A stretch of 64,000 bases of DNA. Origin: Seleniivibrio woodruffii (GTDB lineage: Bacteria; Chrysiogenota; Deferribacteres; Deferribacterales; Geovibrionaceae). The DNA lies in the NCBI RefSeq assembly GCF_004339245.1, contig NZ_SMGG01000003.1, forward strand, positions 806,770 to 870,769, in the 5' to 3' direction. The translations under genes were made by a program, and so were the position numbers. This document shows positions 25,530 to 34,477 of the stretch, piece by piece. Below the pieces are notes generated by a model. It ran no database searches, was not told where the DNA came from, and saw nothing but the letters and a program-made list of their open reading frames with translations. Within the stretch, counting starts at the first letter, position 1, and every line of letters starts with the position of its first letter.

Positions 25530-26276
25530 TCACACTTCTGTTCCGAAAGGTTCCTCAGTTTGCCCCGCAGGGTGTCTTAGACGTTTGTACGCAAATAGCA
25601 GCAGGCCGCTGAGAGCGTAGCCGACGGATAGAACAAATAGCGCAAGTTCGGGGATGAGACCTATTACGAAAATGGCAAGTACGAACATTACCAGTACGTT
25701 ATAGGACTTGTGCTGAGACATTGTCTTTCCGCTGAAATATTTGACATTGCTGACCATGAGGAAAGCAAGGATGTATATTGTGAAAGTGAACCAGACGGGA
25801 AGGGTTATGTCGGCAGGGTTGCCTATATATTCCTTCACGAAGAGCACGCTGGATGCTATCACTCCTGCGGCAGCGGGAATGGGCAGTCCGATGAAGTATC
25901 TGGGATCGATTTTTTTGGTCATGACGTTGAAGCGGGCAAGGCGCAGAGCACCGCACGCAACAAAAAGGAAAGCGGCCATCCAGCCCAGTCTGCCGTAGGG
26001 CTCCAGAGCCCATCTGTAGACAAGGATTGCGGGAGCCACACCGAAAGACACAAGGTCGCTCAATGAGTCCAGCTGAATTCCGAAGTCGCTTGTGGCGTTC
26101 ATGAGGCGTGCTATCTTTCCGTCAAGCCCGTCGAAAACGAAGGCAACCAGTGTCGCACTGGCGGCAAGGGTATATTGTCCGTTGAGTGAGGCTATGATGG
26201 AATAGAAACCGCAAAAGAGACTCATGATGGTCACGAGGTTCGGCAGAACATAATTTTTGTTCTGAACAGCGTTCAT
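25530..26276 (-). CDS. pssA: CDP-diacylglycerol--serine O-phosphatidyltransferase
   Basis: 248 residues, a multi-pass membrane protein. The CDP-alcohol phosphatidyltransferase signature DG-x2-AR-x8-G-x3-D-x3-D is seen in FDGLDGKIARL followed by FGIQLDSLSD (about residues 47-72). The hydrophobicity gives about 7-8 membrane segments. It makes phosphatidylserine, the substrate of the psd product immediately upstream (3-nt gap), so the two genes form the phosphatidylethanolamine pathway. A terminator follows. Confidence 0.95.
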   Translation of the reverse strand: MNAVQNKNYVLPNLVTIMSLFCGFYSIIASLNGQYTLAASATLVAFVFDGLDGKIARLMNATSDFGIQLDSLSDLVSFGVAPAILVYRWALEPYGRLGWMAAFLFVACGALRLARFNVMTKKIDPRYFIGLPIPAAAGVIASSVLFVKEYIGNPADITLPVWFTFTIYILAFLMVSNVKYFSGKTMSQHKSYNVLVMFVLAIFVIGLIPELALFVLSVGYALSGLLLFAYKRLRHPAGQTEEPFGTEV

Positions 26277-26279
26277 TTG

Positions 26280-26909
26280 TTAAGCACCTGCATATTTGGC
26301 GATAATTGATTCGCCTGCTTTAACAATATCACCGTTTTTAAGCGAAATGTCAAACCCTTTCGGGACGAACACTTCCAGTCTGGAGGAGAATTTGATTATC
26401 CCCAGTCTGTCGCCGATGGGCAGCAGTTCGCCCTCTTTGGCATAGCAGACGGTTCTGCGGGCGATGAGACCTGCTATCTGTTTAACGGTAATATTACCGT
26501 ATTCGCTTTCGATCTCTATTATGTTCTGTTCGTTTTCATACGATGCCTCGGGTTTGTCGGCGGGAAGGAATTTTCCGTCCATATGTCTGACGGAGAGTAT
26601 TTTTCCCGTGATGGGCATACGGTTTACGTGTACGTTGAAAACGTTCATGAATATACTGATTTTTGTTACGGTCTCGCCATTGTGTTCAATGGGGAACACT
26701 TCGATTACCTTGCCGTCGGCAGGGGAGACTATCACATCCTTAAACGGCGGGATGCTGCGCTCGGGGTCGCGGAAAAACCACATGCAGAATGCACAGAAAA
26801 CGGCTACCACGACAATAATAAGTTTGACCGGAAAGATCACCAGCACAAGAAAAACAGCAAGCGATCCGAGTACAAAGGGGAAACCCTCTTTAGCTATCAA
26901 CCTTTTCAC
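26280..26909 (-). CDS. psd: Phosphatidylserine decarboxylase proenzyme, short type
   Basis: 209 residues, the length of short (archaeal/Bacillus-like) Psd. An N-terminal hydrophobic hairpin (about 12-45) is followed by WFFRDPERSIP, SPADGKV, the FMNVFNVHVNRMP block and IARRTVC. The self-cleavage region usually reads RFGSR; here it reads KFSSR (codons TTC TCC TCC AGA). The Ser that becomes the pyruvoyl group is kept, but the residue before it is Ser instead of Gly. GAGGTGAAA precedes the ATG. It is the first gene of the psd-pssA unit. Confidence 0.92.
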   Translation of the reverse strand: MKRLIAKEGFPFVLGSLAVFLVLVIFPVKLIIVVVAVFCAFCMWFFRDPERSIPPFKDVIVSPADGKVIEVFPIEHNGETVTKISIFMNVFNVHVNRMPITGKILSVRHMDGKFLPADKPEASYENEQNIIEIESEYGNITVKQIAGLIARRTVCYAKEGELLPIGDRLGIIKFSSRLEVFVPKGFDISLKNGDIVKAGESIIAKYAGA

Positions 26910-27012
26910 CTCATGTATTTGGTATGGTCATAAAATACCCTGCTATTGCACTGTTTGCAAGAAATAGATTTCCGGCACAGTGTAAATCCTTACGGCATCA
27001 GGGCGAAAACTC

Positions 27013-27792
27013 TTATCCGAGGGTCTGTTTAAGCTCGATCTGCCTCTTGAAAACATACTTTATTATGAAGTTCCTGTCGGATTCCTTTGTAAAATCGAAA
27101 CGGAAGCTGACCTCTGTGCGCTCCTGAATCCTGCGGACACGAACCGCAGTGCAGGGTGCGCTGTCCAGCTCGCCTATGGCTTCTGAAAGATCCAGCAGAA
27201 ACGGCTGGTTCTGCTCGAACCATTGCGAGGTTATAAACTTTCCGCCGCCGCCTGAGAGATCCAGCACAACGCAGTCAACGCTCTTGTGGGGTATCTTCAT
27301 GTTCTTATCGGGCACTGCTGCATAAAACAGCTTTGCCTTGCCCTTTATGTTGGTGTCAACCCGATAAAACTCACGCAGCTGATTTCTGGTGATGACTTTC
27401 GGCTTTTCCAGTTCCACAAGGGTAACGTTGCCCTGGGACTGTCTTCCGGTCACTGTGGTTGCAAAACGGTAACGACCGTTGTTGCTCACAAATTCTATTT
27501 CTGCCGCTGTTCCCGGAACCATCGGAACAGGTACACCGTCAGCCGAGGGCTGGGAGATGTATATGCTGTTTCCGCCGAAATCCTCAACACGGGAATCATA
27601 AACGCCCTGATATCTGGCGTTTTTAATTGCCACTGTGACGCGGGTGTTCACCGACAGGTATTCCTCTATGTTTTTAACAGCTTCTTTTTGCATTACGTCA
27701 TTCTCCGCAAAAACAATATATAGCGATTCATCCTCGGATGCTTTATACATATTTATATAGTCCGACATTTTGCTCCGCACAAGGCTAAACAT
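27013..27792 (-). CDS. PilZ-domain protein with YcgR-like N-terminal domain
   Basis: 259 residues. The N-terminal beta-rich domain (about 30-135) resembles the flagellar-brake domain of YcgR. The PilZ domain follows, with the c-di-GMP motif R-x3-R in RNQLREFYRVD (about 137-147) and DLSGGGGKF (about 178-186), close to the D/N-x-S-x2-G element. GGAG lies 7 nt before the ATG. Family members bind c-di-GMP and alter flagellar motor behaviour or secretion. The HD-GYP protein at 60425 in this window is a potential source of c-di-GMP turnover. It is divergent from the unknown gene at 27960. Confidence 0.85.
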   Translation of the reverse strand: MFSLVRSKMSDYINMYKASEDESLYIVFAENDVMQKEAVKNIEEYLSVNTRVTVAIKNARYQGVYDSRVEDFGGNSIYISQPSADGVPVPMVPGTAAEIEFVSNNGRYRFATTVTGRQSQGNVTLVELEKPKVITRNQLREFYRVDTNIKGKAKLFYAAVPDKNMKIPHKSVDCVVLDLSGGGGKFITSQWFEQNQPFLLDLSEAIGELDSAPCTAVRVRRIQERTEVSFRFDFTKESDRNFIIKYVFKRQIELKQTLG

Positions 27793-27959
27793 ATTTTACT
27801 CCTGTCCCTAAATTACCTGTATAAAAGTATAAATCGTTCAGATTACGCCGATTATTAGCGGGAAATTTAAAATTGTTAAAATGCTTTTCTAAAATCACAG
27901 TTTGAGTTATATTGCCTTGTACCGATATAACTACATATCGAACAAGCGGGAGTTTATGA

Positions 27960-28526
27960 ATGGAATGGGATATTACTGCAGACCAGATTAACGATGGTGA
28001 GCTGACATTCAGCCTTACGGAGTTCACCAATAAGATGTTCAAGATGGTCAGTGCGGAAGTGGCCGAATCGCAGCAGGCGCCAGAGGGCGCAGGAAACGAG
28101 CCGGACGCTGTCGAAAATTATTTTGTTCAGTACTATGCATGTTTTTATAACTATATGCTCTGCCTGGCCACCGACAGATCCAGATGGGGCTTTGTCTCAC
28201 ACACAAAACGCCTGACTATCCATCAGGATATCAGGAAGAAGTTTATTGATAAAAAGTATCTTATCCTGCTGGCGGAGGAACAGAAGGAGACAGTGGATAT
28301 ATTCAAAGCCGTGCTGAAAAGATTCGTTTCAGACCTCATAGAGGCCGGAGTCAGCACAAACAGACTGCCGCAGATGATCTATATGCAGCAGCTCAACTCT
28401 TTTTCCTCAATCATCCCCAGCATCATGAAAAATGAAAAAGGAAGGAAACTGCTCATCCGTATAGAGTTTCACAACAGCTTTTTCGGAAGTCTGAAGAGTC
28501 TTTTTAAACTGCCAATAGGTGGATGA
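27960..28526 (+). CDS. Unknown helical protein, first of a two-gene unit
   Basis: 188 residues, not recognised. It has no signal peptide or membrane segment. The sequence is mostly alpha-helical, with aromatic-rich stretches (YFVQYYACFYNYM), a basic central part and a hydrophobic C-terminal end. GGGAG lies 7 nt before the ATG. Its stop overlaps the start of the next gene (ATGA), indicating tight coupling. It is divergent from the PilZ gene. Physical interaction with its partner is a reasonable guess; no function can be assigned. Confidence 0.7.
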   Translation: MEWDITADQINDGELTFSLTEFTNKMFKMVSAEVAESQQAPEGAGNEPDAVENYFVQYYACFYNYMLCLATDRSRWGFVSHTKRLTIHQDIRKKFIDKKYLILLAEEQKETVDIFKAVLKRFVSDLIEAGVSTNRLPQMIYMQQLNSFSSIIPSIMKNEKGRKLLIRIEFHNSFFGSLKSLFKLPIGG

Positions 28527-29305
28527 TGTCCAAAGAAAAAAACAGCGATATCAGGCTGCTCAAACTGATAAACAAGGTCGGTGATACCAGAAAGATCACG
28601 ATGGGGTATATGCTCTATCAGTCCGAAGTGATTCGCACGAATACCGAAGTGACATATAACATCACATTTCAGCCCATAGCAAGAACAGGCCCCGAAGGGG
28701 AAGCGGAGCAGATGCCCGAGATCTCCGAGGTCAGCAGCGGACTGGAAAACGAGTTTAAAAAGGACAACCGCCTTACGGCAATTGCGGATCTTCTGACCCG
28801 CACCATCCGTTTTCCCCATATCAACCGTTTCAAACTCTCCCCCGCATACAGGGGCTACGGTCTGGGAACTTATGCCATGAACGAGCTGGCTTCACAGCTC
28901 AAAGGCAGTTTTCCGGATTTCGCAGTGGAATCGGTATATTTCTATTTCGATTCCAAGCGTGAGGATGACGACAGAGGCTCTTTCTTCTCATTTATGGAGA
29001 AGTTCGGCTTCACCTTCAGCTTTGACGATGAGAACAACAATAAAGGCCTGCTGAACATGACAAAAGCGGAGGATTTCCGCATAAGCGTCAGAAAGGACAA
29101 GTGTGTGGAGATCGAGCTTGCGCCCTTCATCCGCACAATATTCAGAGAGAGGGACGAGTTCAGGCAGGAGCTTGGAAGGATCAAAGCCGAATATAAAAAG
29201 AACAACACTTTCATGAACAAATTCGAGAAGGATCAGGCTATAAAATTTCTTACCAACGTTATCATAGCGCTGGTTCTGCTGCTCATCATGTTCTTCTTCA
29301 TATAG
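28523..29305 (+). CDS. Tail-anchored protein with GNAT-like acetyltransferase core
   Basis: 260 residues. The segment FKLSPAYRGYGLGTYAMNEL (about 112-131) fits GNAT motif A, with the acetyl-CoA pyrophosphate loop R-G-Y-G-L-G. The flanking strands and helices are consistent with a small GNAT fold. A charged helix follows, and a single hydrophobic segment forms the very C-terminus (about 239-260, ALVLLLIMFFFI). No other membrane segment exists, so it would be tail-anchored with the catalytic part in the cytoplasm. The first 100 residues have no clear counterpart. It overlaps the upstream unknown gene by 4 nt. The acceptor substrate is unknown. Confidence 0.65.
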   Translation: MMSKEKNSDIRLLKLINKVGDTRKITMGYMLYQSEVIRTNTEVTYNITFQPIARTGPEGEAEQMPEISEVSSGLENEFKKDNRLTAIADLLTRTIRFPHINRFKLSPAYRGYGLGTYAMNELASQLKGSFPDFAVESVYFYFDSKREDDDRGSFFSFMEKFGFTFSFDDENNNKGLLNMTKAEDFRISVRKDKCVEIELAPFIRTIFRERDEFRQELGRIKAEYKKNNTFMNKFEKDQAIKFLTNVIIALVLLLIMFFFI

Positions 29306-29332
29306 TTTTCCGGCGGTCACAGCACAAAAAAA

Positions 29333-29354
29333 ATCCCCCTCGGCTGAGGGGGAT
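29333..29354. terminator. Bidirectional terminator between converging genes
   Basis: Perfect 9-bp stem ATCCCCCTC / GAGGGGGAT with a GGCT loop. The A-run before it gives a strong U-tract for the minus-strand MCP gene. Confidence 0.85.
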
Positions 29355-29381
29355 CTCATATAGTCATGCTTTAAGCAATTC

Positions 29382-31196
29382 TTAATAATCAAGAACCTTT
29401 TTGGCGGATTCAATGATGGTTCTGGGGTCAAAACCGATTCTGAATGCACCCCAGTGCTTGCCGTTGACAATGATAGGCATGCTGATGTCGTTCACCACCT
29501 CTCCGGTGTCTCTGGAATAGGTCTGAATGAGGAACGTCTGGGTGTTCTTCGCCGCACGGAGACCCGTGTGGTCGTTGAATATGCGTTTGTCTCTGCTGTG
29601 GATGGTATCCTGTTCCCTGTTGCCTGTGGGTTTTGCGCTGAACCTTCTGTTGTGGGTGGGCGCATAGCCGTTTGTGTCCACGCAGAGAGCGAAGATTATG
29701 CCCGCCTGCTCGGAGAGAGCCTTGTCATAAAGGGGCTGGAACAGTGATTCAACTTTCGAATCGTATTTGGTGTTGTATTTTGCGGGGAAAGAGTTCGGTA
29801 TCTGTCTGTACTGTTTGTCGAAAACATCAACGTTCTTGGAGGCAAGGTCTGCCAGTATCTCTTCAAATTTTGCCTTGTAGTTTTCAGCAATGCCGAGAAT
29901 TTTCTCCATCTCGCCCATGCCTATTTTAAACTTGGCAACGTTGTCCTGAATATCTTCTATGTGTGCGTTCAGGGTTATGGTGTTCTTCTGTGATTCCTGC
30001 ATCATGTGGTCAACAAGATATGCAGCATCCTTGATGGCTGTGATGTTGGAGTGTATTTCGACGTTGTTGTCGGTGAATCCGTCCAGCGATGCGGTGATCT
30101 CCTGAATTCCGTGTCCGGTCTGTTCGAAATCGTGCACCATGTTGGAAAAGTTGGAGGATGTCTTGTCCACAACGTGTTTGGTGTCCGTTATGTACTGGTT
30201 GATCTTTTCCGTCTGCTCGGATGTGTGGCGGACGTCGCCGATCATCTGGTTTATGTTTGAAGATATCTCTTCTGTGGCAGACTTGACCCTTTCGGCCAGC
30301 TTGCGCACCTCGTCGGCAACAACAGCGAATCCCCGTCCGGCCTCTCCGGCTCTGGCGGCTTCTATTGCGGCGTTAAGTGCGAGTAGGTTTGTCTGGTCTG
30401 ATATGTCTTCTATGAGTGAAACTATGTCTCTGATGGTTTCGGAGTTTTTTGTAAGGTTGCCCACGGTGTTCTGGAACTCGCCAAGCATCCCGCTGATGGC
30501 ATCCATGTTGCAGGTGAGTGCCTCCATTTCGTTCTTGGAGTTCACCGCCTTGGCGATGTTGTCCTCAGCCGCCATGCTTATGCTGGTGGAGTGTCCTCTG
30601 ACGGATTCCACAGCCGCAGTTGAGCGGGAGCTGACCTCGAATATCCTTTCGGAAAGCTCTGTCTGGTTGTTCACCTCGACAAAGGTTCTGTTGGTGTTGT
30701 GCACCACCTGTGCGGATTCAACTCCGATGCTGATGCTTATCATTCTTATCTTAAGTATCAGTTTACGCAGTTTAAGCATAAAGAGGTTATACCCCTCTGC
30801 TAGATCACGCATTTCATCGTATGTGAGCAGTGGCATGTCCGTTGAAAGGTCGTTGCCGCCTGTGCCTATTTCCTTAAAGAGCAGAGCCATCCTTCTGATG
30901 GGGTGTACTATAAGAATGTAGAAGAAACCGAGGATGAAAAACAGTGCGAGGATGGTCAGGAACATGGCGGACAGGGCCAGACCGTATCCGTGTGAGCAGA
31001 CCTCGATTATCTGCTGCTTAAGTGCCGGATCGATGTTAAGGGCAGATACTTTTTCGATAATGTTGTTCTTGTAGGACATGAACGAAATGATTGCAATCAC
31101 CTGAATGGTTGTGACAAACAGGATGTTTCCGAGCAGCTTCTTGGCAAGAGAATTAAAAACTTCTTTTTCTAGGGCTTTGTATATTTTCATAAACAT
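29382..31196 (-). CDS. Methyl-accepting chemotaxis protein with C-terminal sensory domain
   Basis: 604 residues from the ATG at 31196 (GGAG 7 nt upstream; the frame extends to 31232). Two membrane segments at about 22-44 and 70-98 enclose only a short periplasmic loop, so the outside is hardly sampled. HAMP follows, then the MCP hairpin ([19 protein letters not shown] at about 275-295). The C-terminus (about 470-604) is an extra PAS/Cache-like domain with the family blocks [17 protein letters not shown] and [17 protein letters not shown]. Receptors with this tail sense cytoplasmic ligands or metabolic state. A terminator follows. Confidence 0.88.
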   Translation of the reverse strand: MFMKIYKALEKEVFNSLAKKLLGNILFVTTIQVIAIISFMSYKNNIIEKVSALNIDPALKQQIIEVCSHGYGLALSAMFLTILALFFILGFFYILIVHPIRRMALLFKEIGTGGNDLSTDMPLLTYDEMRDLAEGYNLFMLKLRKLILKIRMISISIGVESAQVVHNTNRTFVEVNNQTELSERIFEVSSRSTAAVESVRGHSTSISMAAEDNIAKAVNSKNEMEALTCNMDAISGMLGEFQNTVGNLTKNSETIRDIVSLIEDISDQTNLLALNAAIEAARAGEAGRGFAVVADEVRKLAERVKSATEEISSNINQMIGDVRHTSEQTEKINQYITDTKHVVDKTSSNFSNMVHDFEQTGHGIQEITASLDGFTDNNVEIHSNITAIKDAAYLVDHMMQESQKNTITLNAHIEDIQDNVAKFKIGMGEMEKILGIAENYKAKFEEILADLASKNVDVFDKQYRQIPNSFPAKYNTKYDSKVESLFQPLYDKALSEQAGIIFALCVDTNGYAPTHNRRFSAKPTGNREQDTIHSRDKRIFNDHTGLRAAKNTQTFLIQTYSRDTGEVVNDISMPIIVNGKHWGAFRIGFDPRTIIESAKKVLDY

Positions 31197-31313
31197 CACA
31201 TTGCTCCGTTTGCAATAGGTTATAAAAACCACTGTCTAATTTAGCACATTAGTTAACTTTTGCAACCAGAAAAAGCCTATGTTATAAAAATGTTTTATGA
31301 GTGTAAATTGTTG

Positions 31314-31571
31314 TTATAAATGATATTTAAGCCCTTTGGTCTGCTTTATCTTAGTATATATATGTTGCATTTCATCAAAATCATTTACGGACACCGTAAC
31401 GGATATAGCCGTGTAAGTTCCTTTTGTGCTTACGTTTTCCGTTATGGCTTCGACAGAGTGCACGCTGAACACTTCTTTTATGTTATTTCTGAAATCGTCA
31501 GTGTTGTCCCCCATGGCCTTAAATGTGAATATAGTGGGGAATTCTATCAGTTCTTTCATGGAATTAGTCAT
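31314..31571 (-). CDS. DUF493 (YbeD-like) small protein
   Basis: 85 residues. It opens EFPTIFTFKAMG and ends with a strand-turn-helix TYTAISVTVSVNDFDEMQHIYTKI. This is the DUF493/YbeD ferredoxin-like alpha-beta fold, related to the ACT-type regulatory fold. The ATG lies inside the end of nfeD (8-nt overlap) and uses GGAGGAG as ribosome site. It is the last gene of trmB-nfeD-DUF493. Function is unknown; YbeD was proposed to be allosteric or regulatory. Confidence 0.82.
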   Translation of the reverse strand: MTNSMKELIEFPTIFTFKAMGDNTDDFRNNIKEVFSVHSVEAITENVSTKGTYTAISVTVSVNDFDEMQHIYTKIKQTKGLKYHL

Positions 31572-32808
31572 TTTTCTCCTCCTCCAGAATAAGTATCATT
31601 CCGCTGACCTCTTTGACCTTTGCGGAATCGTTTTTATTAAAACTAATCGGGCTTTTTGCTTTCCAAAGTTCACCATGAATAAAAATATGCCCATGTCCGT
31701 CAGCCCAGTCCGATATGGTTCCGACCTTGCCCACCATGCCTTCCGAACCCGTTACGGTCTGCTTTTTATGGTCTTTCATAAGCAGTCTGCCCAGCAGTAT
31801 CACCAGTGCGGCAATGGTTCCGATTACTCCGAAAATAAGCCAGAATGACACACCTATACCCATGTTGCCCTCTCTTGAAAACATAAGATACATGCCGAAT
31901 CCCATACACGCAACTGCGGCCAGAGTCAGAAGTCCGAAACTGGGTATGAAAACCTCGGCCACCAGCAGCCCCAGGCCTGCAAGGATGAGCAGCAGAGCAA
32001 GGGTGTTCACGGGGATGATGTTTATTCCCGCCATGAACAGCACCAGAGCCACTATGCCTATTCCTGCGAAAACGAAGGTTCCGGGCATCTTGAATTCAAG
32101 GAATATAGCCGCAACCCCTATGAACAGCAAGAGGATAAGTATGTTGGGGTCGCTGAGGAAAAATGCCGTCTTCTGCATCGGCGTGGGTTTCAGCGTGGTT
32201 ATTCCGCCCGCTTCGAATCCCAGTTTTGCGGCGGCCAGTTTGACCACTTCGGGGTTGGTGTTCGCCACTGCGTCTATCAGCCCATTTTCCAGAGCTTCTT
32301 TTGCCGTGTAGCTCACGGAATCGGTCACTGTGGCCACTGCGGCCTCGGCATTTCTGCCCCGCTTCTCTGCAATGGATTTTATGAACGCCACAGTGTCGTT
32401 CTCTATCTTCTGCGCCATCTCACCCTGAATATCCTTTCCGGATATGTCCACAGGGTGCGCCGCTCCGATGTTCGAGCCTTCCGCCATTGCGGCGTAGTTA
32501 GCCGACAGCGTTATAAAAGTTCCCGCCGAACCTGCCCTCGCTCCCTGAGGCGCAACAAAGACTATGACCGGTGTCTTCGTCTCCAGAAACATCTGGACTA
32601 TCTTTCTGGTGGAATCCAGAAGCCCGCCGGGGGTATCTATACGCACCAGAAGTGCGGCATCCTCATCCGTGGCCTTTTGCAGAGCCTCTTTCAGATAGTT
32701 GTGGGTATACCCGCTGATTATGCCCTTCACATCCACAACAAGTATCTCTTTTGCCTGTGCGGAGGCGAAAACTGTCAGCAGAAGCAGGGACAAAAGCAGT
32801 TTTTTCAT
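31564..32808 (-). CDS. nfeD: NfeD-type membrane-bound serine protease (ClpP class)
   Basis: 414 residues. Signal peptide (1-19), then a ClpP-like periplasmic protease domain with RIDTPGGLLDSTR and the nucleophile region QGARAGSAGTF (Ser94). Four to five membrane segments follow (about 210-320), and a C-terminal OB-fold NfeD domain (GKVGTISDWADGHGHIFIHG). The long form normally cooperates with a stomatin/SPFH protein encoded next to it. None is present here, where the neighbours are trmB and a DUF493 gene. It may act in membrane quality control. It starts one base after the trmB stop. Confidence 0.9.
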   Translation of the reverse strand: MKKLLLSLLLLTVFASAQAKEILVVDVKGIISGYTHNYLKEALQKATDEDAALLVRIDTPGGLLDSTRKIVQMFLETKTPVIVFVAPQGARAGSAGTFITLSANYAAMAEGSNIGAAHPVDISGKDIQGEMAQKIENDTVAFIKSIAEKRGRNAEAAVATVTDSVSYTAKEALENGLIDAVANTNPEVVKLAAAKLGFEAGGITTLKPTPMQKTAFFLSDPNILILLLFIGVAAIFLEFKMPGTFVFAGIGIVALVLFMAGINIIPVNTLALLLILAGLGLLVAEVFIPSFGLLTLAAVACMGFGMYLMFSREGNMGIGVSFWLIFGVIGTIAALVILLGRLLMKDHKKQTVTGSEGMVGKVGTISDWADGHGHIFIHGELWKAKSPISFNKNDSAKVKEVSGMILILEEEKND

Positions 32809-32809
32809 T

Positions 32810-33499
32810 TTATTTCCCGTCGGTTTTTTTCAGGCGGAAGAAACTTACACCCAGTTCGGGCACGAACTTTCTGTAATATTTAGTAGGCAGATAGTCGTCC
32901 AGCCTGTCTATGTATACAGTATTGTACACACTTTTCAAATCTTCAACAGGTTTCAGGTTTTCGGCTATCTCAAGAGCATAGTCTATCTGGTCGGTGGCCA
33001 TGCACAGAGTGCCGCCGGGCTTGAGTTTTCTTGCCATCAGCTGAATAAACTCGGTTTTCAGCAGTCTGCGTTTCAGGTGTTTTTTCTTGGGCCAGGGGTC
33101 GGGGAAGTTCACATAAAAGTTGTCCACACAGCCGTCCTCAAGGATGGAAACTATAAATGTTGCGTCGAAATGCATCAGGCGGATGTTGTTATTCTTTATC
33201 TGTCTGGACTTGGTTATCGCACGGTTGAAGATCCGTTTCATAACCTCAAACCCCAGATAGTTCTGGTCGGGGTTCGCCTTGGCATATTCCGAGAGAAACT
33301 CGCCGTTGCCTATACCTATCTCAACGTTAAAGGGTCTGTCCGTGTCGAAAAAGTCTTTAGGTGTGAGACGCTCATATGCAGAGTATTCGCCGCCGTGGCT
33401 GAACTTCTGTATCTTTTCTATCTGCGGATAGAGTGCTTCGGAATAGAGAAATAAGTCGTTCTGAAAATTTAGCTGGATTTTAATTCGGTCTTCTGTCAT
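32810..33499 (-). CDS. trmB: tRNA (guanine-N7-)-methyltransferase
   Basis: 229 residues. The SAM-binding motif EIGIGNGEFL (about 60-69), LGFEVMKRIFNRA and the catalytic block VNFPDPWPKKKHLKRRLL (about 128-146) are diagnostic. The C-terminal part is longer and more basic than in E. coli TrmB, as in many thermophile and delta-group enzymes. It makes m7G46 in the tRNA variable loop. First gene of a three-gene operon with nfeD and the DUF493 gene; divergent from rpmB. Confidence 0.95.
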   Translation of the reverse strand: MTEDRIKIQLNFQNDLFLYSEALYPQIEKIQKFSHGGEYSAYERLTPKDFFDTDRPFNVEIGIGNGEFLSEYAKANPDQNYLGFEVMKRIFNRAITKSRQIKNNNIRLMHFDATFIVSILEDGCVDNFYVNFPDPWPKKKHLKRRLLKTEFIQLMARKLKPGGTLCMATDQIDYALEIAENLKPVEDLKSVYNTVYIDRLDDYLPTKYYRKFVPELGVSFFRLKKTDGK

Positions 33500-33598
33500 T
33501 GTGTTCTTCCTTTGTTATAACATATGCAAAAAAGTGCTTGTTTGAATGCGGAAGTTATGCTAGCATTTTAAGCTCTTGAAATCAAGGAGGTAGGTAAG

Positions 33599-33787
33599 AT
33601 GGCCAGAAGATGTGAAATCTGCGGTAAAGGCCCCATGTTCGGTCACCAGATCAGCCACGCTCATAATGTATCAAGAAGGGTGTTCTATCCCAATGTACAT
33701 AAAATCAGAGTTGTTGTGGACGGTGAAGTAGTGCGTAAAACTGTATGCACTAAATGCATGAAAGCGGGCAAAGTTCAGAAAGCGTAA
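33599..33787 (+). CDS. rpmB: 50S ribosomal protein L28
   Basis: 62 residues. It begins MARRCEICGKGP and continues through HAHNVSRRVFYPNVHKIR, the usual L28 core. Two Cys pairs (C5/C8 and C50/C53) make this the zinc-ribbon C+ form; genomes often also carry a C- paralogue induced by zinc shortage. AAGGAGG lies 8 nt before the ATG. Monocistronic, with its own terminator. Confidence 0.97.
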   Translation: MARRCEICGKGPMFGHQISHAHNVSRRVFYPNVHKIRVVVDGEVVRKTVCTKCMKAGKVQKA

Positions 33788-33836
33788 GTTTCTGTATCTG
33801 CCTCGTTTAAAGTTCTTTACTTAATGAAATGAAAAT

Positions 33837-33863
33837 AAAAGCCTGCAATCTGCGGGCTTTTTT
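33837..33863 (+). terminator. Terminator after rpmB
   Basis: AGCCTGCA / TGCGGGCT stem with a 3-nt loop, flanked by AAAA and TTTTTTT. Confidence 0.85.
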
Positions 33864-33935
33864 TCGTGGTCTTTCTCTGCGGTCAGGTGCCTGAAAAATT
33901 CGCCGTTTAATTCTTTTAATTTTTTGTTGATTTCT

Positions 33936-33964
33936 TTGACAAGACTATTTTTGTCTGTTAAAAT
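33936..33964 (+). promoter_or_regulatory. Sigma-70 promoter
   Basis: Perfect TTGACA (33936-33941), 17-nt spacer, TAAAAT (33959-33964). It would give a leader of about 160 nt before the gene at 34130, with a small hairpin GATCTG-TTG-CAGATC inside. The rest of the 342-bp gap (33788-34129) shows nothing else. Confidence 0.75.
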
Positions 33965-34129
33965 TACTACTGAATTGATATTATTTGTTTTTTATTTTAC
34001 GGGGAGAGCTGGATCTGTTGCAGATCTTATCGGTCTGCTGTCTGCTTATTTAGGGCTTTTGCGGATGAATGGTCATAACCCGTTTTTTGAATTTTAGGCA
34101 GGATGATCTGTCTGATAGAGGGAGGGATT

Positions 34130-34465
34130 ATGATATCTTTTACTACTGTTGCAGTGTTTGAGTTTGTTCATGTGCTGGCTTTTCTTTTGTTGGGCGATAT
34201 AGTTTTTTTCGGTGAACCGGGAATCTGGCTTGCCTACAACATCGCCATGGCAATCTACGTCTGTATCCTTATCTTTCTGGTCATAATCAACAGAGGTGAT
34301 GAGCCTGAGATAAGCCCTGTGCCTTCCATTGCGAGCATGGACAAGGCTCTTTTCGAGTTCAGCAGGGACAACAAGGGGACATATCTCACAATATATGTCG
34401 TTCTGTTTGTCAGCATGCTCGGTCTGGGCAAGTTTGTTATCCGTGCCGGCGGGCTTCACCTGTAG
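34130..34465 (+). CDS. Small three-helix membrane protein, unknown
   Basis: 111 residues from the ATG at 34130 (GGGAGGG just upstream; an earlier ATG at 34103 has none). Three hydrophobic segments lie at about 6-26, 33-54 and 91-110. A hydrophilic loop (RGDEPEISPVPSIASMDKALFEFSRDN) separates the second and third. Family not recognised. It is followed 12 bp later by a DUF805 gene, and the strong promoter at 33936 probably drives both. Confidence 0.7.
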   Translation: MISFTTVAVFEFVHVLAFLLLGDIVFFGEPGIWLAYNIAMAIYVCILIFLVIINRGDEPEISPVPSIASMDKALFEFSRDNKGTYLTIYVVLFVSMLGLGKFVIRAGGLHL

Positions 34466-34477
34466 GGGAGTTTTGAA

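Noticed and set aside
25303-25530. T-box or riboswitch in the leuA leader
   Set aside because: No T-box (AGGGTGGNACCGCG-like) or known aptamer motif is present. The short leader ORF with Leu codons explains the region better.
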